This document shows, piece by piece, positions 15,780-31,976 of a DNA stretch of 64,000 nt. Location: the NCBI RefSeq assembly GCF_050947335.1, contig NW_027473343.1, forward strand, positions 186,001 to 250,000. The letters run 5' to 3'. The DNA is from Megachile rotundata (lineage: Eukaryota; Arthropoda; Insecta; Hymenoptera; Megachilidae). How positions within the stretch are numbered: position 1 is the first letter of the stretch; each line of letters begins with the position of its first letter. The position numbers and the translations under genes are program-made. The notes under the pieces were generated by a model that did not search any database, was not told where the DNA came from, and worked only from the letters and a program-made list of their open reading frames with translations.

Positions 15780-18702
15780 AATCACAATCATGCAATCACA
15801 ATCATACAATCGCATTCATACAATCGCAATCATACAATCACAATCGTACAATTACAATCATACAATCACAATCATACAATCACAATCATACAATCACAAT
15901 CATACTATCACAATCATACAATCACAATCATACAATCACAATCTCACAATCACAATCATACAATCACAATCATACAATCACAATCATACATTCAAAGTCA
16001 TGCAATCACAATCATACAATCACAATCATGCAATCACAATCGTACAATGACAATCGTACAATCACAGTCGCACAATCACAATCGCACAATCACAATCATA
16101 CAATCACAGTCATACAATCACAATCATACAATCACAATCATACTATCACAATCATACAATCACAATCATACAATCACAGTCATACAATCACAGTCTTACA
16201 ATCACAATCATACAATCACAATCATACAATCACAATCATACAATCACAGTCTTACAATCACAATCTTACAATCACAATCATACAATCACAATCATACAAT
16301 CACAGTCATACAATTACAGTCATACAATCACAATCTTACAATCACAATCATACAATCACAATCATACTATAAAAATCATACAATCACAATCATACAATCA
16401 CAATCATACAATCACAGTCATACAATCACAATCTTACAAACACAATCATACTATCCCAATCATACAATCACAATCATACAATCACAGTCATACAATCACA
16501 ATCATACTATCACAATCATACAGTCACAATCATACAATCACAATCATACAATCACAATCATACTATCGCAATCATACAATCGCAATCATACCATCACAAT
16601 CATACAGTCACAACCATACAATCATAATCATACAATCACAATCATACAATCATAATCATACAATCACAATCATACAATCGCAATCATACAATCACAATCA
16701 TACAATCACAATCATACAATCACAATCATACTATCGCAATCATACAATCACAATCATACAATCACAATCATACATTCAAAGTCATGCAATCACAATCATA
16801 CAATCACAATCATGCAATCACAATCGTACAATCACAATCGTACAATCACAATCGCACAATCACAATCGCACAATCACAATCATACAATCACAGTCATACA
16901 ATCACAATCATACAATCACAATCATACTATCACAATCATACAATCACAATCATACAATCACAATCATACAATCAATATCATACAATCACAATCATACAAT
17001 CACAATCATGCAATCACAATCATACAATCGCTTTCATACTATCGCAATCATACAATCACAATCATACAATCACAATCGTACAATCACAATCATACAATCA
17101 CAATCATACAATCACAATCATACAATCACAAAAATACAATCATAATCATACAATCACAATCATACGATCACAATCATACAATCACAAAAATACAATCATA
17201 ATCATACAATCACAATCATACAATCGCAATCATACAATCACAATCATACAATCATAATCATAGAATCACAATCATACGATCGCAATCATACAATCACAAT
17301 CATACCATCACAATCATATAGTCACAATCATACAATCATAATCATACAATTACAATCATACATCACAATCATACAATCACAATCATAAAATCGCAATCAT
17401 ACAACTACAATCTCCCAAATACAATCTCCCAAATACAATCATACAATCACAGTCATACAATCACAATCATACTATCACAATCATACAATCACAATCATAC
17501 AATCGCAATCATACAATCGCAATCACACAATCACAATCATACAATCACAATCATACAGTCACAATCATACATTCACAATCATGCAATCGCAATCATATAA
17601 TTACAATCTCCAAAATACAATCTCCCAAATACAATCATACAACCACAATCAGACAATCACAATCATACAATCACAATCATACAATCACAGTCATATAATC
17701 ACAGTCATACAATCACAATCATACAGTCACAATCATACAATCACAGACATACAATCACAATCTTACAATCACAATCATACAATCACAATAATACAATCAC
17801 AGTCATACAATCACAGTCATACAATCACAGTCATACAATCACAATCATACTATCACAATCATACAATCACAATCATACATTCAAAGTCATACATTCGAAG
17901 TCATGCAATCACAATCATACAATCACAATCATGCAATCACAATCATACAATCACAATCATACAATCACAGTCATACAATCACAGTCATACAATCACAATC
18001 ATACTATCACAATCATACTATCGCAATCATACAATCGCAATCATACCATCACAATCATACAGTCACAACCATACAATCATAATCATACAATCACAATCAT
18101 ACAATCATAATCATACAATCACAATCATACAATCACAATCATACAATCACAATCATGCAATCACAATCGTACAATCACAATCGTACAATCACAATCGCAC
18201 AATCACAATCGCACAATCACAATCATACAATCACAGTCATACAATCACAATCATACAATCACAATCATACTGTCACAATCATACAGTCACAACCATACAA
18301 TCATAATCATACAATCGCAATCATACAATCACAATCATACTATCGCAATCATACAATCACAATCATACAATCACAATCATACAATCACAGTCATACAATC
18401 ACAGTCATACAATCACAATCATACTATCACAATCATACAGTCACAATCATACAATCACAATCATACAATCACAATCATACTATCGCAATCATACAATCGC
18501 AATCATACCATCACAATCATACAGTCACAACCATACAATCATAATCATACAATCACAATCATACAATCATAATCATACAATCACAATCATACAATCGCAA
18601 TCATACAATCACAATCATACAATCACAATCATACTATCGCAATCATACAATCACAATCATACAATCACAATCATACAATCACAATCATACAATTACAATC
18701 AT
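15780..18702. repeat. block shared with the window start, 31-34 kb and 48-49 kb
   Basis: This starts in the AATATCATACAATCACCATC run, which is also seen at about 48.0 kb. It follows 1-2.4 kb (offset 15.8-16.3 kb), 32.2-33.7 kb (offset 15,425) and, in its first 0.8 kb, 48.0-49.2 kb. Markers are ACTATAAAAATCAT at 16366, ACATTCAAAGTCATGC near 16770, and ACATTCAAAGTC followed by ACATTCGAAGTC near 17880. There are no genes. Confidence 0.75.
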
Positions 18703-18769
18703 ACAATCACAATCATACAATCACAATCATGCAATCACAATCATACAATCACAATCATACAATCGCAAT

Positions 18770-18811
18770 CCTACAATTACAATCTCCAAAATACAATCTC
18801 CCAAATACAAT
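18770..18811. repeat. CCTACAATTAC / TCTCCAAAAT / TCTCCCAAAT marker cassette (15 sites)
   Basis: Three consecutive divergent units form a recognisable cassette. It starts at 2445, 5751, 8609, 18770, 22888, 23845, 27963, 42202, 44034, 47334, 49251, 53146, 58853, 61566 and 62977. It is the same length as three normal units, so the array phase is kept. It has no sign of function; its value is as a landmark for copy relationships. The coordinates given are one representative. Confidence 0.85.
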
Positions 18812-19721
18812 CATACAATCACAATCATACAATCATAATCATACAATCACAATCATACAATCACAATCATACAATCACAGTTATACAATCACAATCTTAC
18901 AATCACAATCATACTATCACAATCATACAATCACAATCATACAATCACAATCATACTATCACAATCATACAATCACAATCATACAATCACAATCATACAA
19001 TCACAGTCATACAATCACAATCCTACAATCACTATCATACTATCACAATCATACAATCACAATCATACAATCACAATCATACAATCACAATCATACAATC
19101 ACAATCATACATACAAAATCATGCAATCTCAATCATACAATCACAATCATGCAATCACAATCATACAATCATAATCATACAATGACAATCATACAATCAT
19201 AATCATACAATCACAATCATACAATCACAATCATACAATCACAATCATACAATCACAATCATACAATCACAATCATACAATCACAATCATACAATCACAA
19301 TCATACAATCACAATCATACAATCACAAAAATACAATCATAATCATACAATCACAATCATACAATCGCAATCATACAATCACAATCATACAATCATAATC
19401 ATAGAATCACAATCATACGATCGCAATCATACAATCACAATCATACCATCACAATCATATAGTCACAATCATACAATCATAATCATACAATTACAATCAT
19501 ACATCACAATCATACAATCACAATCATGCAATCGCAATCATACAACTACAATCTCCCAAATACAATCTCCCAAATACAATCATACAATCACAGTCATACA
19601 ATCACAATCATACTATCACAATCATACAATCACAATCATACAATCGCAAACATACAATCGCAATCACACAATCACAATCATACAATCACAATCATACAGT
19701 CACAATCATACATTCGCAACC

Positions 19722-19768
19722 ATGCAATCGCAATCATATAATTACAATCTCCAAAATACAATCTCCCA
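19722..19768. repeat. CATGCAATCGC / ATATAATTACAATC marker cassette (17 sites)
   Basis: This cassette has its ATG at 15594, 17581, 19722, 24797, 30333, 33006, 34908, 36614, 42637, 44874, 46817, 50077, 53958, 59889, 61049, 62475 and 63872. It is absent from the first 15.5 kb, where the colinear positions fall in the 489-bp and 308-bp gaps. The TATAAT-like string is a chance product of one C-to-T change and I do not call it a promoter. The coordinates given are one representative. Confidence 0.82.
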
Positions 19769-22700
19769 AATACAATCATACAATCACAATCATACAATCA
19801 TAATCATACAATCACAATCATACTATCACAATCATACAATCCGAATCATACAATCACAATCATACAATAATAATCATACAATCACAATCATACAATCACA
19901 GTCATACAATCACAATCTTACAATCACAATCATACTATCACAATCATACAATCATAATCATACAATCACAATCATACAATCACAATCGTACAATCACAAT
20001 CGTACAATCACAATCGCACAATCACAATCATACAATCACAGTCATACAATCACAATCATACAATCACAATCATACGATCGCAATCATACAATCACAATCA
20101 TACCATCACAATCATACAATCACAATCATACAATCATAATCATACACTTACAATCATACATCACAATCATACAATCACAATCATACAGTCACAATCATAC
20201 AATCACAATCATACAATGACAATCATTCTATCGCAATCATACAATCACAATCATACCATCACAATCATACAATCACAATCATACAATCACAATCATACAA
20301 CCACAATCAGACAATCACAATCATACAATCACAATCATACAATCACAATCATGCCATCACAATCATACGATCACAATCATACAATCACAATCATACAATC
20401 ACAATCATACAATCACAATCATACAACCACAATCATACAATCACAATCATGCAATCACAATCATACAATCGCAATCATACAATCACAATCATACTATCAC
20501 AGTCATACAATCACAGTCATACAATCACAATCATACAATCACAATCATACAGTCACAATCATACAATCACAATCATACAATCACAATCATACAATCACAA
20601 TCATACAACCACAATCAGACAATCACAGTCATACAATCGCAATCATACAATCACAATCATACCATCACAATCATACAATCACAGTCATACAATCACAGTC
20701 ATACAATCACAATCATACAATCACAATCATACAGTCACAATCATACAATCACAATCATACAATCACAATCATTCTATCGCAATCATACAATCACAATCAT
20801 ACCATCACAATCATACAATCACAACCATACAATCACAATCATGCCATCACAATCATACGATCACAATCGTACAATCACAATCATACCATCACAATCATAC
20901 GATCACAATCATACAAACACAATCATACAATCACAATCATACAATCACAATCATGCAATCACAATCATACAATCACAATCATACGTTCACAATCATACAA
21001 TCACAGTCATACAATCACAATCTTACAATCACAATCATACAATCACAATCATACAATCACAATCATACAAACACAATCATACAATCACAATCATACAATC
21101 ACAATCATGCAATCACAATCATACAATCGCAATCATACAATCACAATCATACTATCACAATCATACAAACACAATCATACAATCACAATCATACAATCAC
21201 AATCATACAATCACAATCATACAACCACAATCAGACAATCACAATCATACAATCACAATCATACAACCACAGTCATATAATCACAGTCATACAATCACAA
21301 TCATACTATCACTATCATACAATCACAATCATACAATCACAGTCATACAATCGCAATCATACAATCACAATCATACCATCACAATCATACAATCACAGTC
21401 ATACAATCACAGTCATACAATCACAATCATACAATCACAATCATACAGTCACAATCATACAATCACAATCATACAATCACAATCATTCTATCGCAATCAT
21501 ACAATCACAATCATACCATCACAATCATACAATCACAACCATACAATCATAATCATACAATCACAATAATACAATCATAAGCATACAATCACAAGCATAC
21601 AATCGCAATCATACACCCACAATCAGACAATTACAATCAAAATCATACAATCGCAATCTTACGATCACAATCATTCAATCACAATCATACAATCACAATC
21701 ATACAATAACAATCATACAATCACAATCATACAATCACAATCATACAATCACAATCATACAATCACAATCATACCATCACAATCATACGATCACAATCAT
21801 ACAATCACAATCATACCATCACAATCATACAATCACAGTCATACAATCACAGTCATACGATCACAATCATACAAACACATCCATACAATCACAATCATAC
21901 AATCACAATCATGCAATCACAATCATACAATCGCAATCATACAATCACAATCATACTATCACAATCATAAAATCACAATCATGCAATCACAATCATGCAA
22001 TCATAATCAGACAATGACAATCATACAATCACAATCATACAATCACAATCATACAATCACAATCATACATCACAATCATACAATCACAATCGTACAATCG
22101 CAATCATACAACTACCATCTCCCAAATACAATCATACAATCACAATCATACAATCACAATCATACAATCACAATCATACTATCACAATCATACAATCACA
22201 ATCATACAATCGCAATCATACAATCACAATCATACTATCACAATCATAAAATCACAATCATGCAATCACAATCATGCAATCATAATCAGACAATGACAAT
22301 CATACAATCACAATCATACAATCACAATCATACAATCACAATCATACATCACAATCATACAATCACAATCGTGCAGTCACAATCGTACAATCATAATCAT
22401 ACATTGACAATCATACAATCACAATCATACAATCCCAGTCATACAATCACAATCTTACAATCACAATCATACTATCACAATCAAACAATCACAATCATAC
22501 TATCACAATCATACAATCACAGTCATACAATCACAGTCATACAATCACAATCATACTATCACAATCATACAGTCACAATCATACAATCACAATCATACAA
22601 TCACAATCACACTATCGCAATCATACAATCGCAATCATACCATCACAATCATACTATCGCAATCATACAATCACAATCATACAATCACAATAATACAATC

Positions 22701-23777
22701 ACAATCATACAATTACAATCATACAATCACAATCATACCATCACAATCATACAATCACAATCATACAATCACAATCATACAATCACAATCATACAATCAC
22801 AATCATACAATCACAATCATACAATCACAATCATGCAATCACAATCATACAATCACAATCATACAATCACAATCATACAATCGCAATCCTACAATTACAA
22901 TCTCCAAAATACAAACTCCCAAATACAATCATACAATCACAATCATACAATCATAATCATACAATCACAATCATACAATCACAATCATACAATCACAGTC
23001 ATACAATGACAATCTTACAATCACAATCATACTATCACAATCATACAATCACAATCATACAATCACAATCATACAATCACAGTCATACAATCACAATCCT
23101 ACAATCACTATCATACTATCACAATCATACAATCACAATCATACAATCACAATCATACAATCACAATCATACAATCACAATCATACATACGAAATCATGC
23201 AATCTCAATCATACAATCACAATCACGCAATCACAATCATACAATCATAATCATACAATGACAATCATACAATCATAATCATACAATCACAATCATACAA
23301 TCACAATCATACATCACAATCATACAATCACACTCATACAATCGCAATCATACAATTACAATCTCCCAAATACAATCTCCCAAATACAATCATACAATCA
23401 CAATCATACAATCAAAATCATACAATCACAATCATACAATCACAATCATACAATCGCAATCATACACCCACAATCAGACAATTACAATCAAAATCATACA
23501 ATAGCAATCTTACGATCACAATCATTCAATCACAATCATACAATCACAATCATACAATAACAATCATACAATCACAATCATACAATCACAATCATACAAT
23601 CACAATCATACAATCACAATCATACAATCACAATCATACAATCACAATCATACCATAACAATCATACCATCACAATCATACGATCACAATCATACAATCA
23701 CAATCATACCATCACAATCATACAATCACAGTCATACAATCACAGTCATACGATCACAATCATACAAACACAATCAC

Positions 23778-26700
23778 ACAATCACAATCATACAATCACA
23801 ATCATGCAATCACAATCATACAATCACAATCATACAATCGCAATCCTACAATTACAATCTCCAAAATACAATCTCCCAAATACAATCATACAATCACAAT
23901 CATACAATCATAATCATACAATCACAATCATACAATCACAATCATACAATCACAGTTATACAATCACAATCTTACAATCACAATCATACTATCACAATCA
24001 TACAATCACAATCATACAATCACAATCATACTATCACAATCATACAATCACAATCATACAATCACAATCATACAATCACAGTCATACAATCACAATCCTA
24101 CAATCACTATCATACTATCACAATCATACAATCACAATCATACAATCACAATCATACAATCACAATCATACAATCACAATCATACATACAAAATCATGCA
24201 ATCTCAATCATACAATCACAATCATGCAATCACAATCATACAATCATAATCATACAATGACAATCATACAATCATAATCATACAATCACAATCATACAAT
24301 CACAATCATACAATCACAATCATACAATCACAATCATACAATCACAATCATACAATCACAATCATACAATCACAATCATACAATCACAATCATACAATCA
24401 CAAAAATACAATCATAATCATACAATCACAATCATACAATCGCAATCATACAATCACAATCATACAATCATAATCATAGAATCACAATCATACGATCGCA
24501 ATCATACAATCACAATCATACCATCACAATCATATAGTCACAATCATACAATCATAATCATACAATTACAATCATACATCACAATCATACAATCACAATC
24601 ATGCAATCGCAATCATACAACTACAATCTCCCAAATACAATCTCCCAAATACAATCATACAATCACAGTCATACAATCACAATCATACTATCACAATCAT
24701 ACAATCACAATCATACAATCGCAAACATACAATCGCAATCACACAATCACAATCATACAATCACAATCATACAGTCACAATCATACATTCGCAATCATGC
24801 AATCGCAATCATATAATTACAATCTCCAAAATACAATCTCCCAAATACAATCATACAATCACAATCATACAATCATAATCATACAATCACAATCATACTA
24901 TCACAATCATACAATCCGAATCATACAATCACAATCATACAATAATAATCATACAATCACAATCATACAATCACAGTCATACAATCACAATCTTACAATC
25001 ACAATCATACTATCACAATCATACAATCATAATCATACAATCACAATCATACAATCACAATCGTACAATCACAATCGTACAATCACAATCGCACAATCAC
25101 AATCATACAATCACAGTCATACAATCACAATCATACAATCACAATCATACGATCGCAATCATACAATCACAATCATACCATCACAATCATACAATCACAA
25201 TCATACAATCATAATCATACACTTACAATCATACATCACAATCATACAATCACAATCATACAGTCACAATCATACAATCACAATCATACAATGACAATCA
25301 TTCTATCGCAATCATACAATCACAATCATACCATCACAATCATACAATCACAATCATACAATCACAATCATACAACCACAATCAGACAATCACAATCATA
25401 CAATCACAATCATACAATCACAATCATGCCATCACAATCATACGATCACAATCATACAATCACAATCATACAATCACAATCATACAATCACAATCATACA
25501 ACCACAATCATACAATCACAATCATGCAATCACAATCATACAATCGCAATCATACAATCACAATCATACTATCACAGTCATACAATCACAGTCATACAAT
25601 CACAATCATACAATCACAATCATACAGTCACAATCATACAATCACAATCATACAATCACAATCATACAATCACAATCATACAACCACAATCAGACAATCA
25701 CAGTCATACAATCGCAATCATACAATCACAATCATACCATCACAATCATACAATCACAGTCATACAATCACAGTCATACAATCACAATCATACAATCACA
25801 ATCATACAGTCACAATCATACAATCACAATCATACAATCACAATCATTCTATCGCAATCATACAATCACAATCATACCATCACAATCATACAATCACAAC
25901 CATACAATCACAATCATGCCATCACAATCATACGATCACAATCGTACAATCACAATCATACCATCACAATCATACGATCACAATCATACAAACACAATCA
26001 TACAATCACAATCATACAATCACAATCATGCAATCACAATCATACAATCACAATCATACGTTCACAATCATACAATCACAGTCATACAATCACAATCTTA
26101 CAATCACAATCATACAATCACAATCATACAATCACAATCATACAAACACAATCATACAATCACAATCATACAATCACAATCATGCAATCACAATCATACA
26201 ATCGCAATCATACAATCACAATCATACTATCACAATCATACAAACACAATCATACAATCACAATCATACAATCACAATCATACAATCACAATCATACAAC
26301 CACAATCAGACAATCACAATCATACAATCACAATCATACAACCACAGTCATATAATCACAGTCATACAATCACAATCATACTATCACTATCATACAATCA
26401 CAATCATACAATCACAGTCATACAATCGCAATCATACAATCACAATCATACCATCACAATCATACAATCACAGTCATACAATCACAGTCATACAATCACA
26501 ATCATACAATCACAATCATACAGTCACAATCATACAATCACAATCATACAATCACAATCATTCTATCGCAATCATACAATCACAATCATACCATCACAAT
26601 CATACAATCACAACCATACAATCATAATCATACAATCACAATAATACAATCATAAGCATACAATCACAAGCATACAATCGCAATCATACACCCACAATCA

Positions 26701-28900
26701 GACAATTACAATCAAAATCATACAATCGCAATCTTACGATCACAATCATTCAATCACAATCATACAATCACAATCATACAATAACAATCATACAATCACA
26801 ATCATACAATCACAATCATACAATCACAATCATACAATCACAATCATACCATCACAATCATACGATCACAATCATACAATCACAATCATACCATCACAAT
26901 CATACAATCACAGTCATACAATCACAGTCATACGATCACAATCATACAAACACATCCATACAATCACAATCATACAATCACAATCATGCAATCACAATCA
27001 TACAATCGCAATCATACAATCACAATCATACTATCACAATCATAAAATCACAATCATGCAATCACAATCATGCAATCATAATCAGACAATGACAATCATA
27101 CAATCACAATCATACAATCACAATCATACAATCACAATCATACATCACAATCATACAATCACAATCGTACAATCGCAATCATACAACTACCATCTCCCAA
27201 ATACAATCATACAATCACAATCATACAATCACAATCATACAATCACAATCATACTATCACAATCATACAATCACAATCATACAATCGCAATCATACAATC
27301 ACAATCATACTATCACAATCATAAAATCACAATCATGCAATCACAATCATGCAATCATAATCAGACAATGACAATCATACAATCACAATCATACAATCAC
27401 AATCATACAATCACAATCATACATCACAATCATACAATCACAATCGTGCAGTCACAATCGTACAATCATAATCATACATTGACAATCATACAATCACAAT
27501 CATACAATCCCAGTCATACAATCACAATCTTACAATCACAATCATACTATCACAATCAAACAATCACAATCATACTATCACAATCATACAATCACAGTCA
27601 TACAATCACAGTCATACAATCACAATCATACTATCACAATCATACAGTCACAATCATACAATCACAATCATACAATCACAATCACACTATCGCAATCATA
27701 CAATCGCAATCATACCATCACAATCATACTATCGCAATCATACAATCACAATCATACAATCACAATAATACAATCACAATCATACAATTACAATCATACA
27801 ATCACAATCATACCATCACAATCATACAATCACAATCATACAATCACAATCATACAATCACAATCATACAATCACAATCATACAATCACAATCATACAAT
27901 CACAATCATGCAATCACAATCATACAATCACAATCATACAATCACAATCATACAATCGCAATCCTACAATTACAATCTCCAAAATACAAACTCCCAAATA
28001 CAATCATACAATCACAATCATACAATCATAATCATACAATCACAATCATACAATCACAATCATACAATCACAGTCATACAATGACAATCTTACAATCACA
28101 ATCATACTATCACAATCATACAATCACAATCATACAATCACAATCATACAATCACAGTCATACAATCACAATCCTACAATCACTATCATACTATCACAAT
28201 CATACAATCACAATCATACAATCACAATCATACAATCACAATCATACAATCACAATCATACATACGAAATCATGCAATCTCAATCATACAATCACAATCA
28301 CGCAATCACAATCATACAATCATAATCATACAATGACAATCATACAATCATAATCATACAATCACAATCATACAATCACAATCATACATCACAATCATAC
28401 AATCACACTCATACAATCGCAATCATACAATTACAATCTCCCAAATACAATCTCCCAAATACAATCATACAATCACAATCATACAATCAAAATCATACAA
28501 TCACAATCATACAATCACAATCATACAATCGCAATCATACACCCACAATCAGACAATTACAATCAAAATCATACAATAGCAATCTTACGATCACAATCAT
28601 TCAATCACAATCATACAATCACAATCATACAATAACAATCATACAATCACAATCATACAATCACAATCATACAATCACAATCATACAATCACAATCATAC
28701 AATCACAATCATACAATCACAATCATACCATAACAATCATACCATCACAATCATACGATCACAATCATACAATCACAATCATACCATCACAATCATACAA
28801 TCACAGTCATACAATCACAGTCATACGATCACAATCATACAAACACAATCACACAATCACAATCATACAATCACAATCATGCAATCACAATCATACAATC
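23778..28900. repeat. 5,075-bp tandem duplication, copy 2
   Basis: This is the second copy of 18703-23825, carrying even one-off changes of copy 1 such as ACACATCCATAC (21877 and 26952), the GCATACAATCACAAGC pair near 21.59/26.66 kb and TACAAACTCCC near 22.91/27.98 kb. Such close identity means either a very recent duplication or an assembly repeat. Confidence 0.9.
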
Positions 28901-30438
28901 GCAATCATACAATCACAATCATACAATCACAATCATACAATCACAATCATACCATAACAATCATACCATCACAATCATACGATCACAATCATACAATCAC
29001 AATCATACCATCACAATCATACAATCACAGTCATACAATCACAGTCATACGATCACAATCATACAAACACAATCATACAATCACAATCATACAATCACAA
29101 TCATGCAATCACAATCATACAATCGCAATCATACAATCACAATCATACTATCACAATCATAAAATCACAATCATGCAATCACAATCATACAATCATAATC
29201 AGACAATGACAATCATACAATCACAATCATACAATCACAATCATACAATCACAATCATACATCACAATCATACAGTCACAATCATACAATCACAATCATA
29301 CTATCGCAATCATACAATCGCAATCATACCATCACAATCATACAGTCACAACCATACAATCATAATCATACAATCACAATCATACAATCATAATCATACA
29401 ATCACAATCATACTATCGCAATCATACAATCACAATCATACAATCACAATCATACTATCGCAATCATACAATCACAATCATACAATCACAATCATACATT
29501 CAAAGTCATGCAATCACAATCATACAATCACAATCATGCAATCACAATCGTACAATCACAATCGTACAATCACAATCGCACAATCACAATCGCACAATCA
29601 CAATCATACAATCACAGTCATACAATCACAATCATACAATCACAATCATACTATCACAATCATACAATCACAATCATACAATCACAATCATACAATCAAT
29701 ATCATACAATCACAATCATACAATCACAATCATGCAATCACAATCATACAATCGCTTTCATACAATCGCAATCATACAATCACAATCATACAATCACAAT
29801 CGTACAATCACAATCAAACAATCACAATCATACAATCACAATCATACAATCACAATCATACAATCACAATCATACAATCACAAAAATACAATCATAATCA
29901 TACAATCACAATCATACGATCACAATCATACAATCACAAAAATACAATCATAATCATACAATCACAATCATACAATCGCAATCATACAATCACAATCATA
30001 CAATCATAATCATAGAATCACAATCATACGATCGCAATCATACAATCACAATCATACCATCACAATCATATAGTCACAATCATACAATCATAATCATACA
30101 ATTACAATCATACATCACAATCATACAATCACAATCATAAAATCGCAATCATACAACTACAATCTCCCAAATACAATCTCCCAAATACAATCATACAATC
30201 ACAGTCATACAATCACAATCATACTATCACAATCATACAATCACAATCATACAATCGCAATCATACAATCGCAATCACACAATCACAATCATACAATCAC
30301 AATCATACAGTCACAATCATACATTCGCAATCATGCAATCGCAATCATATAATTACAATCTCCAAAATACAATCTCCCAAATACAATCATACAACCACAA
30401 TCAGACAATCACAATCATACAATCACAATCATACAATC
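28901..30438. repeat. array related to 14.2-15.7 kb
   Basis: This follows 14.2-15.7 kb in variant order, with small differences such as a CAATCAAACAATC unit near 29815 and loss of the 13-bp unit at the corresponding place. It ends with an ATATAATTACAATC cassette (after 30333). The open frame at 28879-30009 is repeat read-through. Confidence 0.7.
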
Positions 30439-31071
30439 ACAGTCATATAATCACAGTCATACAATCACAGTCATACAATCACAATCATACTATCACAATC
30501 ATACAATCACAATCATACAATCACAATCATACATTCAAAGTCATACATTCAAAGTCATGCAATCACAATCATACAATCACAATCATGCAATCACAATCGT
30601 ACAATCACAATCGTACAATCACAATCGCACAATCACAATCGCACAATCACAATCATACAATCACAGTCATACAATCACAATCATACAATCACAATCATAC
30701 TGTCACAATCATACAATCACAATCATACAATCACAATCATACAATCAATATCATACAATCACAATCATACAATCACAATCATGCAATCACAATCATACAA
30801 TCACAATCATACAATCACAATCATACAATCACAATCATACAATCACAATCATACAATCACAATCATACAATCACAATCATACATTCAAAGTCATGCAATC
30901 ACAATCATACAATCACAATCATGCAATCACAATCGTACAATGACAATCGTACAATCACAATCGCACAATCACAATCGCACAATCACAATCATACAATCAC
31001 AGTCATACAATGACAATCATACAATCACAATCATACTATCACAATCATACAATCACAATCATACAATCACA
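30439..31071. repeat. 770-bp-offset duplication, copy 1
   Basis: This matches 31209-31841 at offset 770 (55 units). It carries paired ACATTCAAAGTC units, the CGTACAATC and CGCACAATC series, and TACTGTCAC. The 137 bp between the copies (31072-31208) holds CAGTCTTAGAATC, which recurs just after copy 2 at about 31857. Confidence 0.85.
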
Positions 31072-31208
31072 GTCATACAATCACAGTCTTACAATCACAA
31101 TCATACAATCACAATCATACAATCACAATCATACAATCACAGTCTTAGAATCACAATCTTACAATCACAATCATACAATCACAATCATACAATCACAGTC
31201 ATACAATT

Positions 31209-31841
31209 ACAGTCATATAATCACAGTCATACAATCACAGTCATACAATCACAATCATACTATCACAATCATACAATCACAATCATACAATCACAATCAT
31301 ACATTCAAAGTCATACATTCAAAGTCATGCAATCACAATCATACAATCACAATCATGCAATCACAATCGTACAATCACAATCGTACAATCACAATCGCAC
31401 AATCACAATCGCACAATCACAATCATACAATCACAGTCATACAATCACAATCATACAATCACAATCATACTGTCACAATCATACAATCACAATCATACAA
31501 TCACAATCATACAATCAATATCATACAATCACAATCATACAATCACAATCATGCAATCACAATCATACAATCACAATCATACAATCACAATCATACAATC
31601 ACAATCATACAATCACAATCATACAATCACAATCATACAATCACAATCATACATTCAAAGTCATGCAATCACAATCATACAATCACAATCATGCAATCAC
31701 AATCGTACAATGACAATCGTACAATCACAATCGCACAATCACAATCGCACAATCACAATCATACAATCACAGTCATACAATGACAATCATACAATCACAA
31801 TCATACTATCACAATCATACAATCACAATCATACAATCACA
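31209..31841. repeat. 770-bp-offset duplication, copy 2
   Basis: This is the second copy of 30439-31071. The left edge is at 31208 T versus 30438 C. The right edge is at 31842 A versus 31072 G. I noticed no internal difference. Confidence 0.85.
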
Positions 31842-31976
31842 ATCATACAATCACAGTCTTAGAATCACAATCTTACAATCACAATCATACAATCACAATC
31901 ATACAATCACAATCATACAATCACAGTCATACAATCACAATCATACTATCACAATCATACAGTCACAATCATACAA

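Larger units (their letters stand above)
18703..23825. repeat. 5,075-bp tandem duplication, copy 1
   Basis: This matches 23778-28900 at a constant offset of 5,075 with no indel noticed. The left edge is at 18702 T versus 23777 C, and the right edge at 23826 A versus 28901 G, so the copies overlap by 48 bp. The one difference I noticed inside is 19720 C versus 24795 T. The period is 7 modulo 14, which five 13-bp units and two 6-bp remnant units account for exactly. The copy holds two CCTACAATTAC cassettes (18770, 22888) and one ATATAATTACAATC cassette (after 19722). Confidence 0.9.

Noticed and set aside
18703..28900. A regular higher-order repeat with a 5,075-bp period
   Set aside because: Only two copies occur in tandem. 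Before 18.7 kb and after 28.9 kb the order changes, so it is a single duplication, not a periodic array.
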